Shown: positions 28,206-36,075 of the stretch, piece by piece | Layout: every line of letters begins with the position of its first letter | Position numbering within the stretch: position 1 is the first letter of the stretch | NCBI GenBank assembly: GCA_020638835.1 | Contig: JACKHV010000008.1 | Span: forward strand, 61,098 to 125,097 | Length of the DNA stretch: 64,000 nucleotides | Direction of reading: 5' to 3' | From: Planctomycetota bacterium | Lineage (GTDB): Bacteria; Planctomycetota; UBA1135; GCA-002686595 | Program-made: the position numbers and the translations under genes | Notes under the pieces: model-generated | Databases searched by the model: none | What the model saw: only the letters and a program-made list of their open reading frames with translations | Told to the model about the DNA's origin: nothing

Positions 28206-29876
28206 TCAGGCGATCTCGGCCGCGGCGGCGGCCAGGGCACGATTGGCGAGGACTTCGGCCGAAGGCTTCGCGGCGGCGGTGAACCACTCGATCCCGCGCT
28301 CTTCGGCGAGGAAGTAGTCGGAGCGCACGCCCATGAAGTGGTTGTAGCGGATCGCGTAGTGCAGCTCGTTCGCGGCGACGGCCGCGGCGGAGAGTTCCTT
28401 GTCGCGCGCCCGCACGGTGCCGCGGAACTCGCGCCAGCCCGCTTCGTCGAGCGCGAGCACTTCCTCGACGATCGGCGCGTAGCGCGCGGAAGCCGGCGAG
28501 TCGGCGTGGAAGTGCGCGAGGCGCGCGTTGACGAACCACGGCATGCAGACGCCGAGCTTGTCGATCAGCAGGTTCTGTTCCGGACCGAAGTCGAGCGCGG
28601 ATCCGTCGGTGAAGGTCGTCAGCGACGAGTCCGCGTCGGGGCGGATCAAGCCCGCCTCGATCGTCATGCGGTACGAGTCGGTACCCGGGAACGGGAAGAA
28701 GAACGACGTGCGGAAGCGGCCGATGCGCGCCTGCGCGAGCAAGTCGACCGTCTCCAGGCGCTCGTCCGCAGCCTCGCCGGGCAGGCCGATCATGACGAAG
28801 CCGGAGGTGTGCAAGCCGTACTCCTCGGCGCTCTCCACGGTGAGCAGCACGTCGGACTGCGTCATGTGGCGCTTCAGCACTTCCTTGCGCACGCGCGGCG
28901 ATCCCGACTCGATGCCGAGCTTCAAGATCTTGCAGCCCGCGCGTGACAGCGCCTCGGCGACGCGCGGGTCGAGCCGCTTGACGTGCGAGTTCACCACGAA
29001 AGGCACCTGGATGCCCGACGCGACGTACGCGTCGCAGAACTCGATGGCGTGCTCGACGTTCTGCGTGAACAGGTCGTCGTCCATGATGAACGTGCCGATG
29101 TTCTCGTAGCGCGCCAGCACGTTGCGGATCTCGGCGATCATCTTGTCCGCCGGCCGGAAGCGGAAGAAGCCGATCCCCTTGACGTTGCGGTCGAGGTCCG
29201 CCTTGTAGCGGTCGATGATCTTGTGGTTCAGGCAGTAGGTGCAGCGGTAAGGACACCCGCGGCTCGTCATCAGGCCGAACCACCCCTGCTTGTTGTCCGT
29301 GATGCGCTGCGTGTCGAACAGCTCGTAGTCGGGCTCGGGCAGCTCCGCGAAGTCAGGGAACTCGCCGACCGGGTTACGCACCCAGTCGACGTCCGTGCCG
29401 TTCGCGGGCCGCACGCCGTCCTTCCACGAGATGAAGTTGCGCACGTCGGTCGGAGCCTCACCGGCCTCGATCCGCGTGACGAGCTCGAGCAGCGCATCCT
29501 CGCACTCCCCGACGCCGACGTGGTCCCAGACCCCGTCGCGCATGACATCTTCCGGCACCATCGTCGGATGGATGCCCCCCACCACGAGCGGCGGCAACAG
29601 AACCCCGTCCTCCTCCGCACGCCCGCGCAGGTACTCGGCCAGCTCCAGCGCCGCCGCGTACTGCTGCGTCAAGCACGAGAACGCGACCATCCCCGCGCCC
29701 CACTCACGAACCTCGCGATACACCCCGTCCGGCGTCGCGACCGGCGGCAGGTTCTCGTTCAAGTTGACGAGCCGCGTCTCGTGCCCGGCCTGCTTCAGGA
29801 CCGCCGACAGGGACGCCAACCCGTGGTTGAAGCCCATCTGCGTGTACAGGTTCGGATAGATGAAGAGGACGCGCAT
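28206..29876 (-). CDS. B12-binding-domain radical SAM protein
   Basis: The 556-aa protein has an N-terminal cobalamin-binding-like Rossmann domain (MRVLFIYPNLYTQMGFNHGL, VVGGIHPTMVPE) and a radical SAM core with the cluster motif SRGCPYRCTYC. IMDDDLF and KLGIESGSPRVRKEVLKRH follow, typical of class B-like methyltransferases and related enzymes. It likely methylates or rearranges a small molecule or lipid using SAM and possibly B12. I chose the ATG at 29876. Its location ahead of the heptose-type genes suggests an envelope-glycan or lipid substrate, but this is inference. Confidence 0.9.
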   Translation of the reverse strand: MRVLFIYPNLYTQMGFNHGLASLSAVLKQAGHETRLVNLNENLPPVATPDGVYREVREWGAGMVAFSCLTQQYAAALELAEYLRGRAEEDGVLLPPLVVGGIHPTMVPEDVMRDGVWDHVGVGECEDALLELVTRIEAGEAPTDVRNFISWKDGVRPANGTDVDWVRNPVGEFPDFAELPEPDYELFDTQRITDNKQGWFGLMTSRGCPYRCTYCLNHKIIDRYKADLDRNVKGIGFFRFRPADKMIAEIRNVLARYENIGTFIMDDDLFTQNVEHAIEFCDAYVASGIQVPFVVNSHVKRLDPRVAEALSRAGCKILKLGIESGSPRVRKEVLKRHMTQSDVLLTVESAEEYGLHTSGFVMIGLPGEAADERLETVDLLAQARIGRFRTSFFFPFPGTDSYRMTIEAGLIRPDADSSLTTFTDGSALDFGPEQNLLIDKLGVCMPWFVNARLAHFHADSPASARYAPIVEEVLALDEAGWREFRGTVRARDKELSAAAVAANELHYAIRYNHFMGVRSDYFLAEERGIEWFTAAAKPSAEVLANRALAAAAAEIA

Positions 29877-30148
29877 TCGTTCGGCCGGTTTCGTTCCGCG
29901 CGACGCAGACGAGGCGTCGACCGCGCCAGGATACCGAACGACTCCGACCCTCCGAGGAAAGAACGACCCGAACCGTCCCCCCGGCACGCTGACCGGCGTG
30001 TCCGGAGCGCCCTCCGACCGGTGATCGCCCCCAAGCACTCCACTCGACAGGCCTCGGCCGTGCGCTCCACACAGGGGCAGAGTCAGAGTCCACGGTTCGG
30101 GCGGCCGGAACCGCCGGCGTGGCCGACGGGGAGGTGCACGCGAAAGCG

Positions 30149-30227
30149 CGAAAGGACCTGCCGGCCGGGATCGCACGAGCAACCTGCAGCGCCCGGGAAG
30201 CTCACGCGAAGGCGCGAAAGACCGAAC
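30149..30227. repeat. Outer inverted repeat, left
   Basis: This segment, including agcaacctgcag (30178-30189) and cgcgaaggcgcgaaag, is an imperfect reverse complement of 30800-30893, where ctgcaggttgct (30841-30852) is the exact 12-bp counterpart. The two pieces face each other across the two direct repeats. Confidence 0.55.
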
Positions 30228-30467
30228 TCCAACCGCAGGCGAGTTCGAGCCTAGAGAAGAGTTCCTCGACGCCCAAACCGGCGCCGAGAGCCACGGACCA
30301 TCCGACGACAACGCGGCCTCCGGCCGCGCACGTCTCGAACCGCTCTCGGCCGAAGGCCGTCCTTCGGCTGGAGGCCAAGGCTAGCGGTCGACTCCTTCTT
30401 CTGATCCGTCGGCCGCGCCGAACCGTGGTTCGTTCTTCTTCCTTTCCTTCGTGTTCTTCGTGGGAGG
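30203..30467. repeat. MITE-like repeat, copy A
   Basis: About 265 bp. It shares blocks with copy B in the same order: gcgagttcgagcct-gagaaga, accatccgacg, tctcggccgaaggcc, cggtcgact, tcggccgcg and cgtggttcgttcttcttc. The right end ends in ccttcgtgttcttcgtggg. The left end (cacgcgaaggcgcgaaag) is a degenerate inverse of it. Confidence 0.65.
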
Positions 30468-30560
30468 CTAACTGACCGCGCCGTGAGCTCTCAGCTGCCG
30501 GGAACGCGCTTGCGCAAGAAGCGCAACGAGGAGGTTCGAGCCGAAGGCGCGGTCGATTTA

Positions 30561-30825
30561 CCTCCCACGAAGTTCACGAAGGAAACGAAGAAGAACGAAC
30601 CACGGCTAGGCGAGTTCGAGCCTGGAGAAGAGATCCTCGACGGCTAGCTTGGCGCGCCGGAGGCAGCTGACCATCCGACGGCTTCGCGGCCTGCGGCCGC
30701 GAACTGCCCGTAACTCTCTCGGCCGAAGGCCGGCCGGGGGGTTCTCTCTGGAGGCAAACGGTCGACTCCGCTGCTGATCGGTCGGCCGCGCGGGGTCGTG
30801 GTTCGTTCTTCTTCGCGCCTTCGCG
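30561..30825. repeat. MITE-like repeat, copy B, with 18-bp terminal inverted repeats
   Basis: About 265 bp, the same span as copy A. Its inner ends are perfect 18-bp inverted repeats, 30587-30604 (gaagaagaacgaaccacg) and 30797-30814 (cgtggttcgttcttcttc). The outer left flank (acgaagttcacgaaggaaac) extends the homology to the right end of copy A in inverse orientation. It has no coding capacity, which suggests a non-autonomous repeat. Confidence 0.65.
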
Positions 30826-30893
30826 CGAACTGCCCGAGGGCTGCAGGTTGCTGGTGCGTCGCGTGCCGCAGAACCCCTTCGCGCCTTCGCGAG
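30800..30893. repeat. Outer inverted repeat, right
   Basis: This is an imperfect reverse complement of 30149-30227. It contains two copies of the word ttcgcgccttcgcg (near 30811 and 30878) bounding a ~70-bp segment with ctgcaggttgct. Confidence 0.5.
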
Positions 30894-30970
30894 AATCCAG
30901 GGGCTCCACCGCGCGAGCGGCTGGAACCGCCCGCACCATCGAATCGCGAAAGCCGCGCCCGGACGGAACG

Positions 30971-32446
30971 CTAGTCGGCGCTCGGCGCCTTGCCACGCGC
31001 GCGTTCCAGGATGCTCGTCGTCGAGCGTCCCTGGACGAGCGGTGCCAGGTGGACCTGGCCGCCGTGTTGTTCGACCCACTCGCGGCCGACGACGCCCTTG
31101 TCGGCCCAGTCCTCGCCTTTCACGAGAACGTTGGGCGTGACGCGTTCGATGATCTCCTTCGGCGTGTCCTCGGAGAAGGAGGTCACGGCGTCCACCATCT
31201 CCATCGCCGCGAGGACCGTCATGCGGTCCTCGAGCGGGTTGACCGGGCGCGTCGAGCCCTTGAGACGTCGGACGCTGGCGTCGTCGTTCACGCCGACGAG
31301 CAAGACGTCGCCCTTCGAGCGCGCGAAGCGCAGGTAGTCGACGTGTCCCTTGTGGATGATGTCGAAGCAGCCGTTCGTGAACACGATCTGCCGGCCCTCG
31401 TTGCGCCACTGCGCGAGCTGCGCTTGGAGCTGTTCCTCGTTCTCGAGGACCTTTCCGGTCGTCGGCTGGTTCTCGTTGAGACGCGCGCGCAGTTCCTCGC
31501 GCGTCACCGCGTTCGTGCCGAGACGTCCGACGACGATGCCCGCTGCCTGGTTCGCGAGCGTGACCGCGTCGCTCAGGGTGAAGCCCGCCGCCAAGTAGAG
31601 CGCGAGGTGCGCGACGACCGTGTCGCCCGCGCCCGTCACGTCGAACACCGCGCGCGCCTGCGCCGGATCGTGGCCCGCCGCGCCCTTCGCGGTGCGGTAG
31701 TAGATGCCCTCGGAACCGAGCGTGATCAGCGTCGCGTCCAGGTCCGCCGTGGCGATCAGGTCCTGCGCCCCTTCGGCCACCGCCGCGAGGTCGGGCAGCT
31801 TGCGACCCAGCGCGCCTTCCGCTTCCTTGCGGTTCGGCGTCATCAAGGTCGCGCCGCGGTAGCGCGTGAAGTCCGTCCCCTTCGGGTCGACGAGCACCGG
31901 CACGCCCTTCGCGCGACCGGCATGGATCACCGCCTCGAGCACCTCGGGCGTCAGCACGCCCTTGCCGTAGTCGGAGAGCACGACCGCGTCGGCGCGCGCG
32001 ACGAGCTCGGCGACGCGCTCGAGCACGGCGTCGTGCGTCGCGCCGCGCACCGGGCTCGCGTCCTCCCAGTCCACGCGCAGCATCTGCTGCACGCCGCTCA
32101 TCATGCGCGTCTTCAGCGCGGTCGGCCGCGACGGATCCGTCACCAGGCCGTCCACGTGCACGCCCGCGTCCTCGAGCAGCTTGCGCAGGTTGTCGCCCCA
32201 GCTGTCGGTGCCGATCACGCCGAGCAGGTCGACCTCGGCGCCCATCGAGCGCAGGTTCCACGCCACGTTGCCGGCGCCGCCGAGCTTCTCCTCCGCGCGC
32301 CGCGCCGCCAGCACGGCGATCGGCGCCTCGGGAGAGATGCGCGTCACCTCGCCGTTCACGTAGCGGTCGATCATCAGGTCGCCGACGATCAGCACGGTCG
32401 GCGAACCGAGCCCGTCGAGCAGTCCGAGCAGCTTGGAGCGGTTCAT
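30971..32446 (-). CDS. hldE: Bifunctional heptose 7-phosphate kinase / heptose 1-phosphate adenylyltransferase
   Basis: The 491-aa protein has both HldE domains. Residues about 1-320 form the PfkB kinase (VGDLMIDRYVNGEVTRISPE, EEKLGGAGNVAWNLRSMGA, FDVTGAGDTVVAHLALYLA). Residues about 355-491 form the nucleotidyltransferase (IVFTNGCFDIIHKGHVDYLR, GVNDDASVRRLKGSTRPVNP, ending GRSTTSILERARG). It makes ADP-heptose for the LPS core. The ATG at 32446 overlaps the stop of the DHS-like gene (ATGA). A separate split version of the same two activities is encoded at 26655-28192. Confidence 0.95.
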   Translation of the reverse strand: MNRSKLLGLLDGLGSPTVLIVGDLMIDRYVNGEVTRISPEAPIAVLAARRAEEKLGGAGNVAWNLRSMGAEVDLLGVIGTDSWGDNLRKLLEDAGVHVDGLVTDPSRPTALKTRMMSGVQQMLRVDWEDASPVRGATHDAVLERVAELVARADAVVLSDYGKGVLTPEVLEAVIHAGRAKGVPVLVDPKGTDFTRYRGATLMTPNRKEAEGALGRKLPDLAAVAEGAQDLIATADLDATLITLGSEGIYYRTAKGAAGHDPAQARAVFDVTGAGDTVVAHLALYLAAGFTLSDAVTLANQAAGIVVGRLGTNAVTREELRARLNENQPTTGKVLENEEQLQAQLAQWRNEGRQIVFTNGCFDIIHKGHVDYLRFARSKGDVLLVGVNDDASVRRLKGSTRPVNPLEDRMTVLAAMEMVDAVTSFSEDTPKEIIERVTPNVLVKGEDWADKGVVGREWVEQHGGQVHLAPLVQGRSTTSILERARGKAPSAD

Positions 32447-33429
32447 CGCGGTCCCTTCCAGCCGGCGGCGGCCAGCTTGTCGAGCACGGCCATGCGCAGG
32501 AGCGGCAGCAGCAGCTCGTGCTGTCCGATGATCGAGATCCCCCGCCCCGGCGGACGGTTCACGACGTTCGTCTCGGCGCGGTACTGTCGGATCATGTCCA
32601 AGTTCGCGGTCGTCATCGCGTCCAGGGTAGCGCCGAGGTTGATCGCGACGCTGACGGCCTTCAAGTAGACCTCGGGCAGCACGACGGCGCAGCCCACGTT
32701 GATCCACACGCCGCCGTCCATGCCGTGCACGAGCTTGCAGACGTGTTGGAAGTCGATCAGCGAAGCTTCGCCGATGGCGCCGCCGTCGGCGTCGGGATGC
32801 ATGTGCACGATGTCGGCTCCGATGCAGACGTGCACCGAGGAACCGATGCCGAGGCGTCGCGCTTCCGCGAGCACGGAGAGCTCCGCGTGCGGCGCCTGGC
32901 GGTCGAGGATCAGCTGCCCCATGCCGCGACCGAGTCCGGCATCCTCCGACTTGTCGGTGTCGGTGCCGAGCGCGGCGCCGGCGGCGAGGCCCGCGCCGGT
33001 CTCGTCCGCGAAGCCGAACTCGCCCTTCGGCAGCTGCGTGCCGACGTCTTCCGACGTGCGCCCCGCGGTCGCGATCTCGAAGTCGTGGATCGCGCCGGCG
33101 CCGTTCATCGCGACGTGGTCGATCACGCCGCGGCGCATCAGGTCGATCAGGAGCGGCGCGAGCCCGACCTTCAGCACGTGCGCGCCGAGCGCGACGGCGA
33201 CCTGCTTGTTCGCGAGCTTCGCCGCGACGATGCGCTCGACCAGCTCCTTGAACCACTTGCCCGCGTAGATGTCGGGCAGCGCGTCGACGAAGGCCGAGAA
33301 GCCCGGCAGCGGTTCGGGGACTTCGCAGAAGTCGCCGAGGTCCACGAGGCTCTCGCGGGACTCGAGCGGATACGTCCGCACGCCGCGCATCGCGGGGAAC
33401 GGGTGTCGGGGGTCGCCTGTGGTCGTCAT
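32443..33429 (-). CDS. Deoxyhypusine synthase-like conserved protein
   Basis: The 328-aa protein contains VALGAHVLKVGLAPLLIDLM, MNGAGAIHDFEIATAGRTSE and DVGTQLPKGEFGFADETG, then a Rossmann-like half (HVCIGADIVHMHPDADGGAI, GGVWINVGCAVVLPEVY). The TAGxxxEDV and late GADxVxxxP patterns resemble the NAD-dependent deoxyhypusine synthase fold, but the active-site Lys region cannot be identified confidently. Bacteria lack eIF5A, so another substrate is expected. It is translationally coupled to hldE, which hints at a role with envelope sugars or polyamines (inference). Family call moderate, function unknown. Confidence 0.65.
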   Translation of the reverse strand: MTTTGDPRHPFPAMRGVRTYPLESRESLVDLGDFCEVPEPLPGFSAFVDALPDIYAGKWFKELVERIVAAKLANKQVAVALGAHVLKVGLAPLLIDLMRRGVIDHVAMNGAGAIHDFEIATAGRTSEDVGTQLPKGEFGFADETGAGLAAGAALGTDTDKSEDAGLGRGMGQLILDRQAPHAELSVLAEARRLGIGSSVHVCIGADIVHMHPDADGGAIGEASLIDFQHVCKLVHGMDGGVWINVGCAVVLPEVYLKAVSVAINLGATLDAMTTANLDMIRQYRAETNVVNRPPGRGISIIGQHELLLPLLRMAVLDKLAAAGWKGPR

Positions 33430-33535
33430 GTCTCGTGTGCGCGGGGGATCGCGTCCGGGCGTCCGCCGGGAGCGGCGCGCGGGGCCTGATTGAACCGCTC
33501 CGACGCGCCTCGCGCCAGGACGGCACGGAGTCCGT

Positions 33536-34531
33536 TCAGTCGGAGTCCGCCTCGGACTCCGGAGCGTAGCGGTAGCGGTCGTGCAGCCAGAAGTACTGGT
33601 CGGGCGCCATCAGGATCAGGCGCTCCATCTCGGCGTTCACGCGCGTCTGGATCGCGACGGGGTCGAGCCCGGCGAGCTCCTCCGGCTCGATGATCGCGTT
33701 CATCACCGTGCGGTAGTGCCAGGGCCGTTCCGTCAGGAAGGTCGAGCCGAAGACGAGCGGCGCCTTCATGCGCTTGATCAAGGTCGCCGCCGAGCGCTCG
33801 CACAGCGCGGGCCGGTTGAAGAAGGGCGCGACGACGTGCTTGCCGTTCGGCCGGTGGTCGAGCAGCAGGCCGATCCACGAGCCCGTCGCGAGCAGCTTGC
33901 CGATCATGTTCATGCCGCCGCGCCGCGGCAGCACGCCGATGCCGCGACCCTCGCGGACCGCGAGCAGGTGTTCGGAGACCTTGCGGTTCCGCGGCGGCTT
34001 GACGACGGCGTAGAAGCGGCGGTCGCAGAAGGTCGGCACGAAGGCCGAGCCGGCTTCCCAGTCGCCGACGTGCGGCGTGATCATCAACACGCCGCGCCCC
34101 GAGGCGACGAGTTCGTCGAAGCCTTCGCACTTGACCATCGTGTTGTGTTCGGCGCGACGCGGGGCGGGGACGCAGCGGTCGAACTGCTCCGAGTCGAGCG
34201 TCACGCGGAAGATGTGGCGGTAGGCCTGCAGCACGCGCTGCTCGAGCAGCGGCCCGTCGGTCACCGCGCAGGGCAGCGCCTGCTTGATGAAGATGCGTGC
34301 GGCGTCGGCGTGCTTCGAGTCGACGCGCTTCGCGAGGTGCGCGGCGCCGGTGATGAAGGCGTCCTGCACGCCGCGCGGCAAGCGCGAGATCGTCCCGAGC
34401 ACGGCGCGCAGCGCGACGGCTTGCAGCGTCTGCCCCACGCCTTCTTTCGGCCCGAGCGCCAGGTGGCGCTGTTCCGCGTACTCCGCCTCGATCTCGGCGA
34501 GCAGCGCTGCGCGTTCCGTCGTCTCAGGCAA
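33536..34531 (-). CDS. LpxL/HtrB-family lipid A acyltransferase
   Basis: The 331-aa protein has the acyltransferase motif MITPHVGDWEAGSAFVPTF (Hx4E: His followed by VGDW and Glu), LLLDHRPNGKHVVAPFFNRP as the second conserved block, and the family's C-terminal PDQYFWLHDRYRYAPE. These enzymes add secondary acyl chains to lipid A. The first block is preceded by a helical N-domain rather than a strong membrane anchor. Its 5' end overlaps the LpxK gene by 8 bp. Which acyl chain it adds (LpxL, LpxM or LpxP type) cannot be told. Confidence 0.87.
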   Translation of the reverse strand: MPETTERAALLAEIEAEYAEQRHLALGPKEGVGQTLQAVALRAVLGTISRLPRGVQDAFITGAAHLAKRVDSKHADAARIFIKQALPCAVTDGPLLEQRVLQAYRHIFRVTLDSEQFDRCVPAPRRAEHNTMVKCEGFDELVASGRGVLMITPHVGDWEAGSAFVPTFCDRRFYAVVKPPRNRKVSEHLLAVREGRGIGVLPRRGGMNMIGKLLATGSWIGLLLDHRPNGKHVVAPFFNRPALCERSAATLIKRMKAPLVFGSTFLTERPWHYRTVMNAIIEPEELAGLDPVAIQTRVNAEMERLILMAPDQYFWLHDRYRYAPESEADSD

Positions 34532-35591
34532 GCCGCACCCTCTTCGCGTCCGCGACGCGCAAGCTGTCGAGCAGCGCTTCCAGGACCGGCGCGCCGGCGG
34601 TGACCTCGAGCTCGACCTCGAGGACCCAGCAGGCGACGCCTTCGAGCTCGAGCTTCACCGCGTCCTTGGCGCTGGTCAGGATCACGGCGCCTTCCGGCGC
34701 GCTGCCCTCGAGCTCCGCGCGGCGGAAGTGGTGGTGGTCGGGGAAGCGGCGCGTCGCGACGACCTTCGCGCCGGCGGCACGCGCGCTGCGCTCGAAGGCT
34801 TCGGGGTTGCCGAGGCCGCTGACGAGCACGACGTCGCGCCCCGCCAGCTCGTCGAGCGAGCGCTTCCCGCCGGGCGTGGTCACCCCGATCGCGCGGTGGC
34901 GCGCACGCGCGCGCGGAACGCCGGGAGCGAGGCGCTCGAGCTCGTCCTCCAGCGCGCACAGGTCCGCTTCGCTCGCCTGGTCGCAGCGCGTCAGCACGAC
35001 GGCCGAGGCGCGCGCCAGTCCCGTCGGCGCCTCGCGCAGGAAGCCGCGCGGCAAGTGCGCCCGCACCGCTTCACCGCCGCTCGTCGGCGCCGGCAACCCC
35101 CACGGCCGCGTCGCGTCGACGAGCACCAGGTCCACGTCGCGACCCAGCCGCCGGTGTTGGAAGCCGTCGTCGAGCACGATCACGTCCGCGCCGGCGCGCA
35201 CGAGTGCTGCGCCGCCCTCGACGCGGTCGGGGTCCTGCACCTTCGGCACCTCGGGCAGCAGCCGGTCGAGCAAGCGCCCTTCGTCGTTCGACTCGCCCTG
35301 CGCGCGGTAACCGCGCGACAACAAGCCCGGCTTGCGACCTCGCGCGATCAACTCGCGCGCGATCCACGCGACCATCGGCGTCTTGCCGGTGCCGCCGACG
35401 GTCAGGTTGCCGACGCTGACGACCGGCACCTCGAGGCGCTTCGTCGGCAAGAGGCCGCAGTCGTAGGCGGCGTTGCGCAGACTCGTGATTCCGCGGTACA
35501 GCGCGCCGAGCGGGCGCAAGCACTCGACCGCACCACCGCGCTCTCGGAGCCGGTCTTCGGGTCGCCGGGCTGTGGAATCGCTAGCGGTCAC
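34524..35591 (-). CDS. lpxK: Tetraacyldisaccharide 4'-kinase
   Basis: The 355-aa protein shows the LpxK Walker A variant VVSVGNLTVGGTGKTPMVAW and the signature VLDDGFQHRRLGRDVDLVLVD, plus RPWGLPAP and LTSAKDAVKL. The enzyme phosphorylates lipid A disaccharide at the 4' position at the inner-membrane face. The N-terminus has a short linker (PLGALYRGITSLRNAAYDCG) expected to lie at the membrane. It is second in the rpoZ-lpxK-lpxL-like operon. Presence of this gene argues for true lipid A in this organism. Confidence 0.95.
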   Translation of the reverse strand: MTASDSTARRPEDRLRERGGAVECLRPLGALYRGITSLRNAAYDCGLLPTKRLEVPVVSVGNLTVGGTGKTPMVAWIARELIARGRKPGLLSRGYRAQGESNDEGRLLDRLLPEVPKVQDPDRVEGGAALVRAGADVIVLDDGFQHRRLGRDVDLVLVDATRPWGLPAPTSGGEAVRAHLPRGFLREAPTGLARASAVVLTRCDQASEADLCALEDELERLAPGVPRARARHRAIGVTTPGGKRSLDELAGRDVVLVSGLGNPEAFERSARAAGAKVVATRRFPDHHHFRRAELEGSAPEGAVILTSAKDAVKLELEGVACWVLEVELEVTAGAPVLEALLDSLRVADAKRVRLA

Positions 35592-35666
35592 CAGGTGCGT
35601 GCCCGGGAGGGAGCGGACCTCGAGCGGATCCGCAGGCGGCCACGGGAGCCGACTCGCGCCGGACGC

Positions 35667-35885
35667 CTAGAGCGTCGGCGCCGCGCTGTCCTCGTCCGGG
35701 ATCAGCTCGATCAAGCCGCGCTCCATCTCGAGGAAGGCGATCTTGATCGGGTTCTGTTCACGCGTCTCGATCAGCGGCGCGGCGCCGCGGATCAGCTCGC
35801 GCACGCGCTTCTGCAGCAGGGCGGTCTTGTGGAAGGACCCGCAGACAGACTTCTGGAGACGTTGGGGCAGGGTTTGCTGTTCCAT
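35667..35885 (-). CDS. rpoZ: RNA polymerase omega subunit-like protein
   Basis: The 72-aa protein has the omega pattern in its core: SFHKTALLQKRVRELIRGAA, then PLIETREQNPIKIAFLEMER, equivalent to the ...LVxKRAxELxxGAxPLVxxxxKNPxxIAxxEI... motif. Omega helps assemble the beta' subunit. Only the central helix region is well conserved; the ends are lineage-specific. It is the first gene of the lipid A operon, and a promoter-like sequence lies 77 bp upstream. Confidence 0.75.
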   Translation of the reverse strand: MEQQTLPQRLQKSVCGSFHKTALLQKRVRELIRGAAPLIETREQNPIKIAFLEMERGLIELIPDEDSAAPTL

Positions 35886-35961
35886 GAGGCGCTCCGCGCG
35901 GGAACCGGCCGGGGCCGCGCTGGGGTGAGTGGAGGTCCGGACGGGACCTTGGGGACCGCGC

Positions 35962-35991
35962 ACTATAGTCGCGGGGACCGCCGCTCCGCAA
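35962..35991 (-). promoter_or_regulatory. Putative sigma70-type promoter of rpoZ-lpxK operon
   Basis: On the minus strand TTGCGG (35991-35986) and TATAGT (35967-35962) are 18 bp apart, upstream of the rpoZ ATG at 35885. This is the most promoter-like sequence in the 190-bp gap between the sulfatase stop and rpoZ. Confidence 0.45.
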
Positions 35992-36031
35992 GGGGCCCGG
36001 ACGGCTCCCGAGCGGCTTCGGAGCGCCTCCC

Positions 36032-36057
36032 GAGGCCGTGCGCGGCGGCGCGGCCTC
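36032..36057 (-). terminator. Hairpin after the sulfatase gene
   Basis: 36032-36038 (gaggccg) pairs with 36051-36057 (cggcctc) with a GC-rich loop, 19 bp beyond the minus-strand stop codon at 36076. No T-tract. Confidence 0.4.
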
Positions 36058-36075
36058 CCGGGGTGTCGCCGCGCC

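Larger units (their letters stand above)
29877..30970. other. 1.1-kb gene-free region filled with degenerate repeats
   Basis: No credible gene is seen here. The first ~270 bp (29877-30148) are ordinary GC-rich sequence upstream of the radical SAM gene and presumably hold its promoter. The remaining part is occupied by two ~265-bp direct repeats (30203-30467 and 30561-30825) and flanking inverted pieces. Local composition is lower in GC and dominated by GAAG/CTTC-type words. The last ~75 bp precede the hldE stop codon. Confidence 0.6.

Noticed and set aside
30121..30900. Possible CRISPR array
   Set aside because: Repeats are only two, about 265 bp long and degenerate, with no short regular repeats and spacers and no cas genes nearby.
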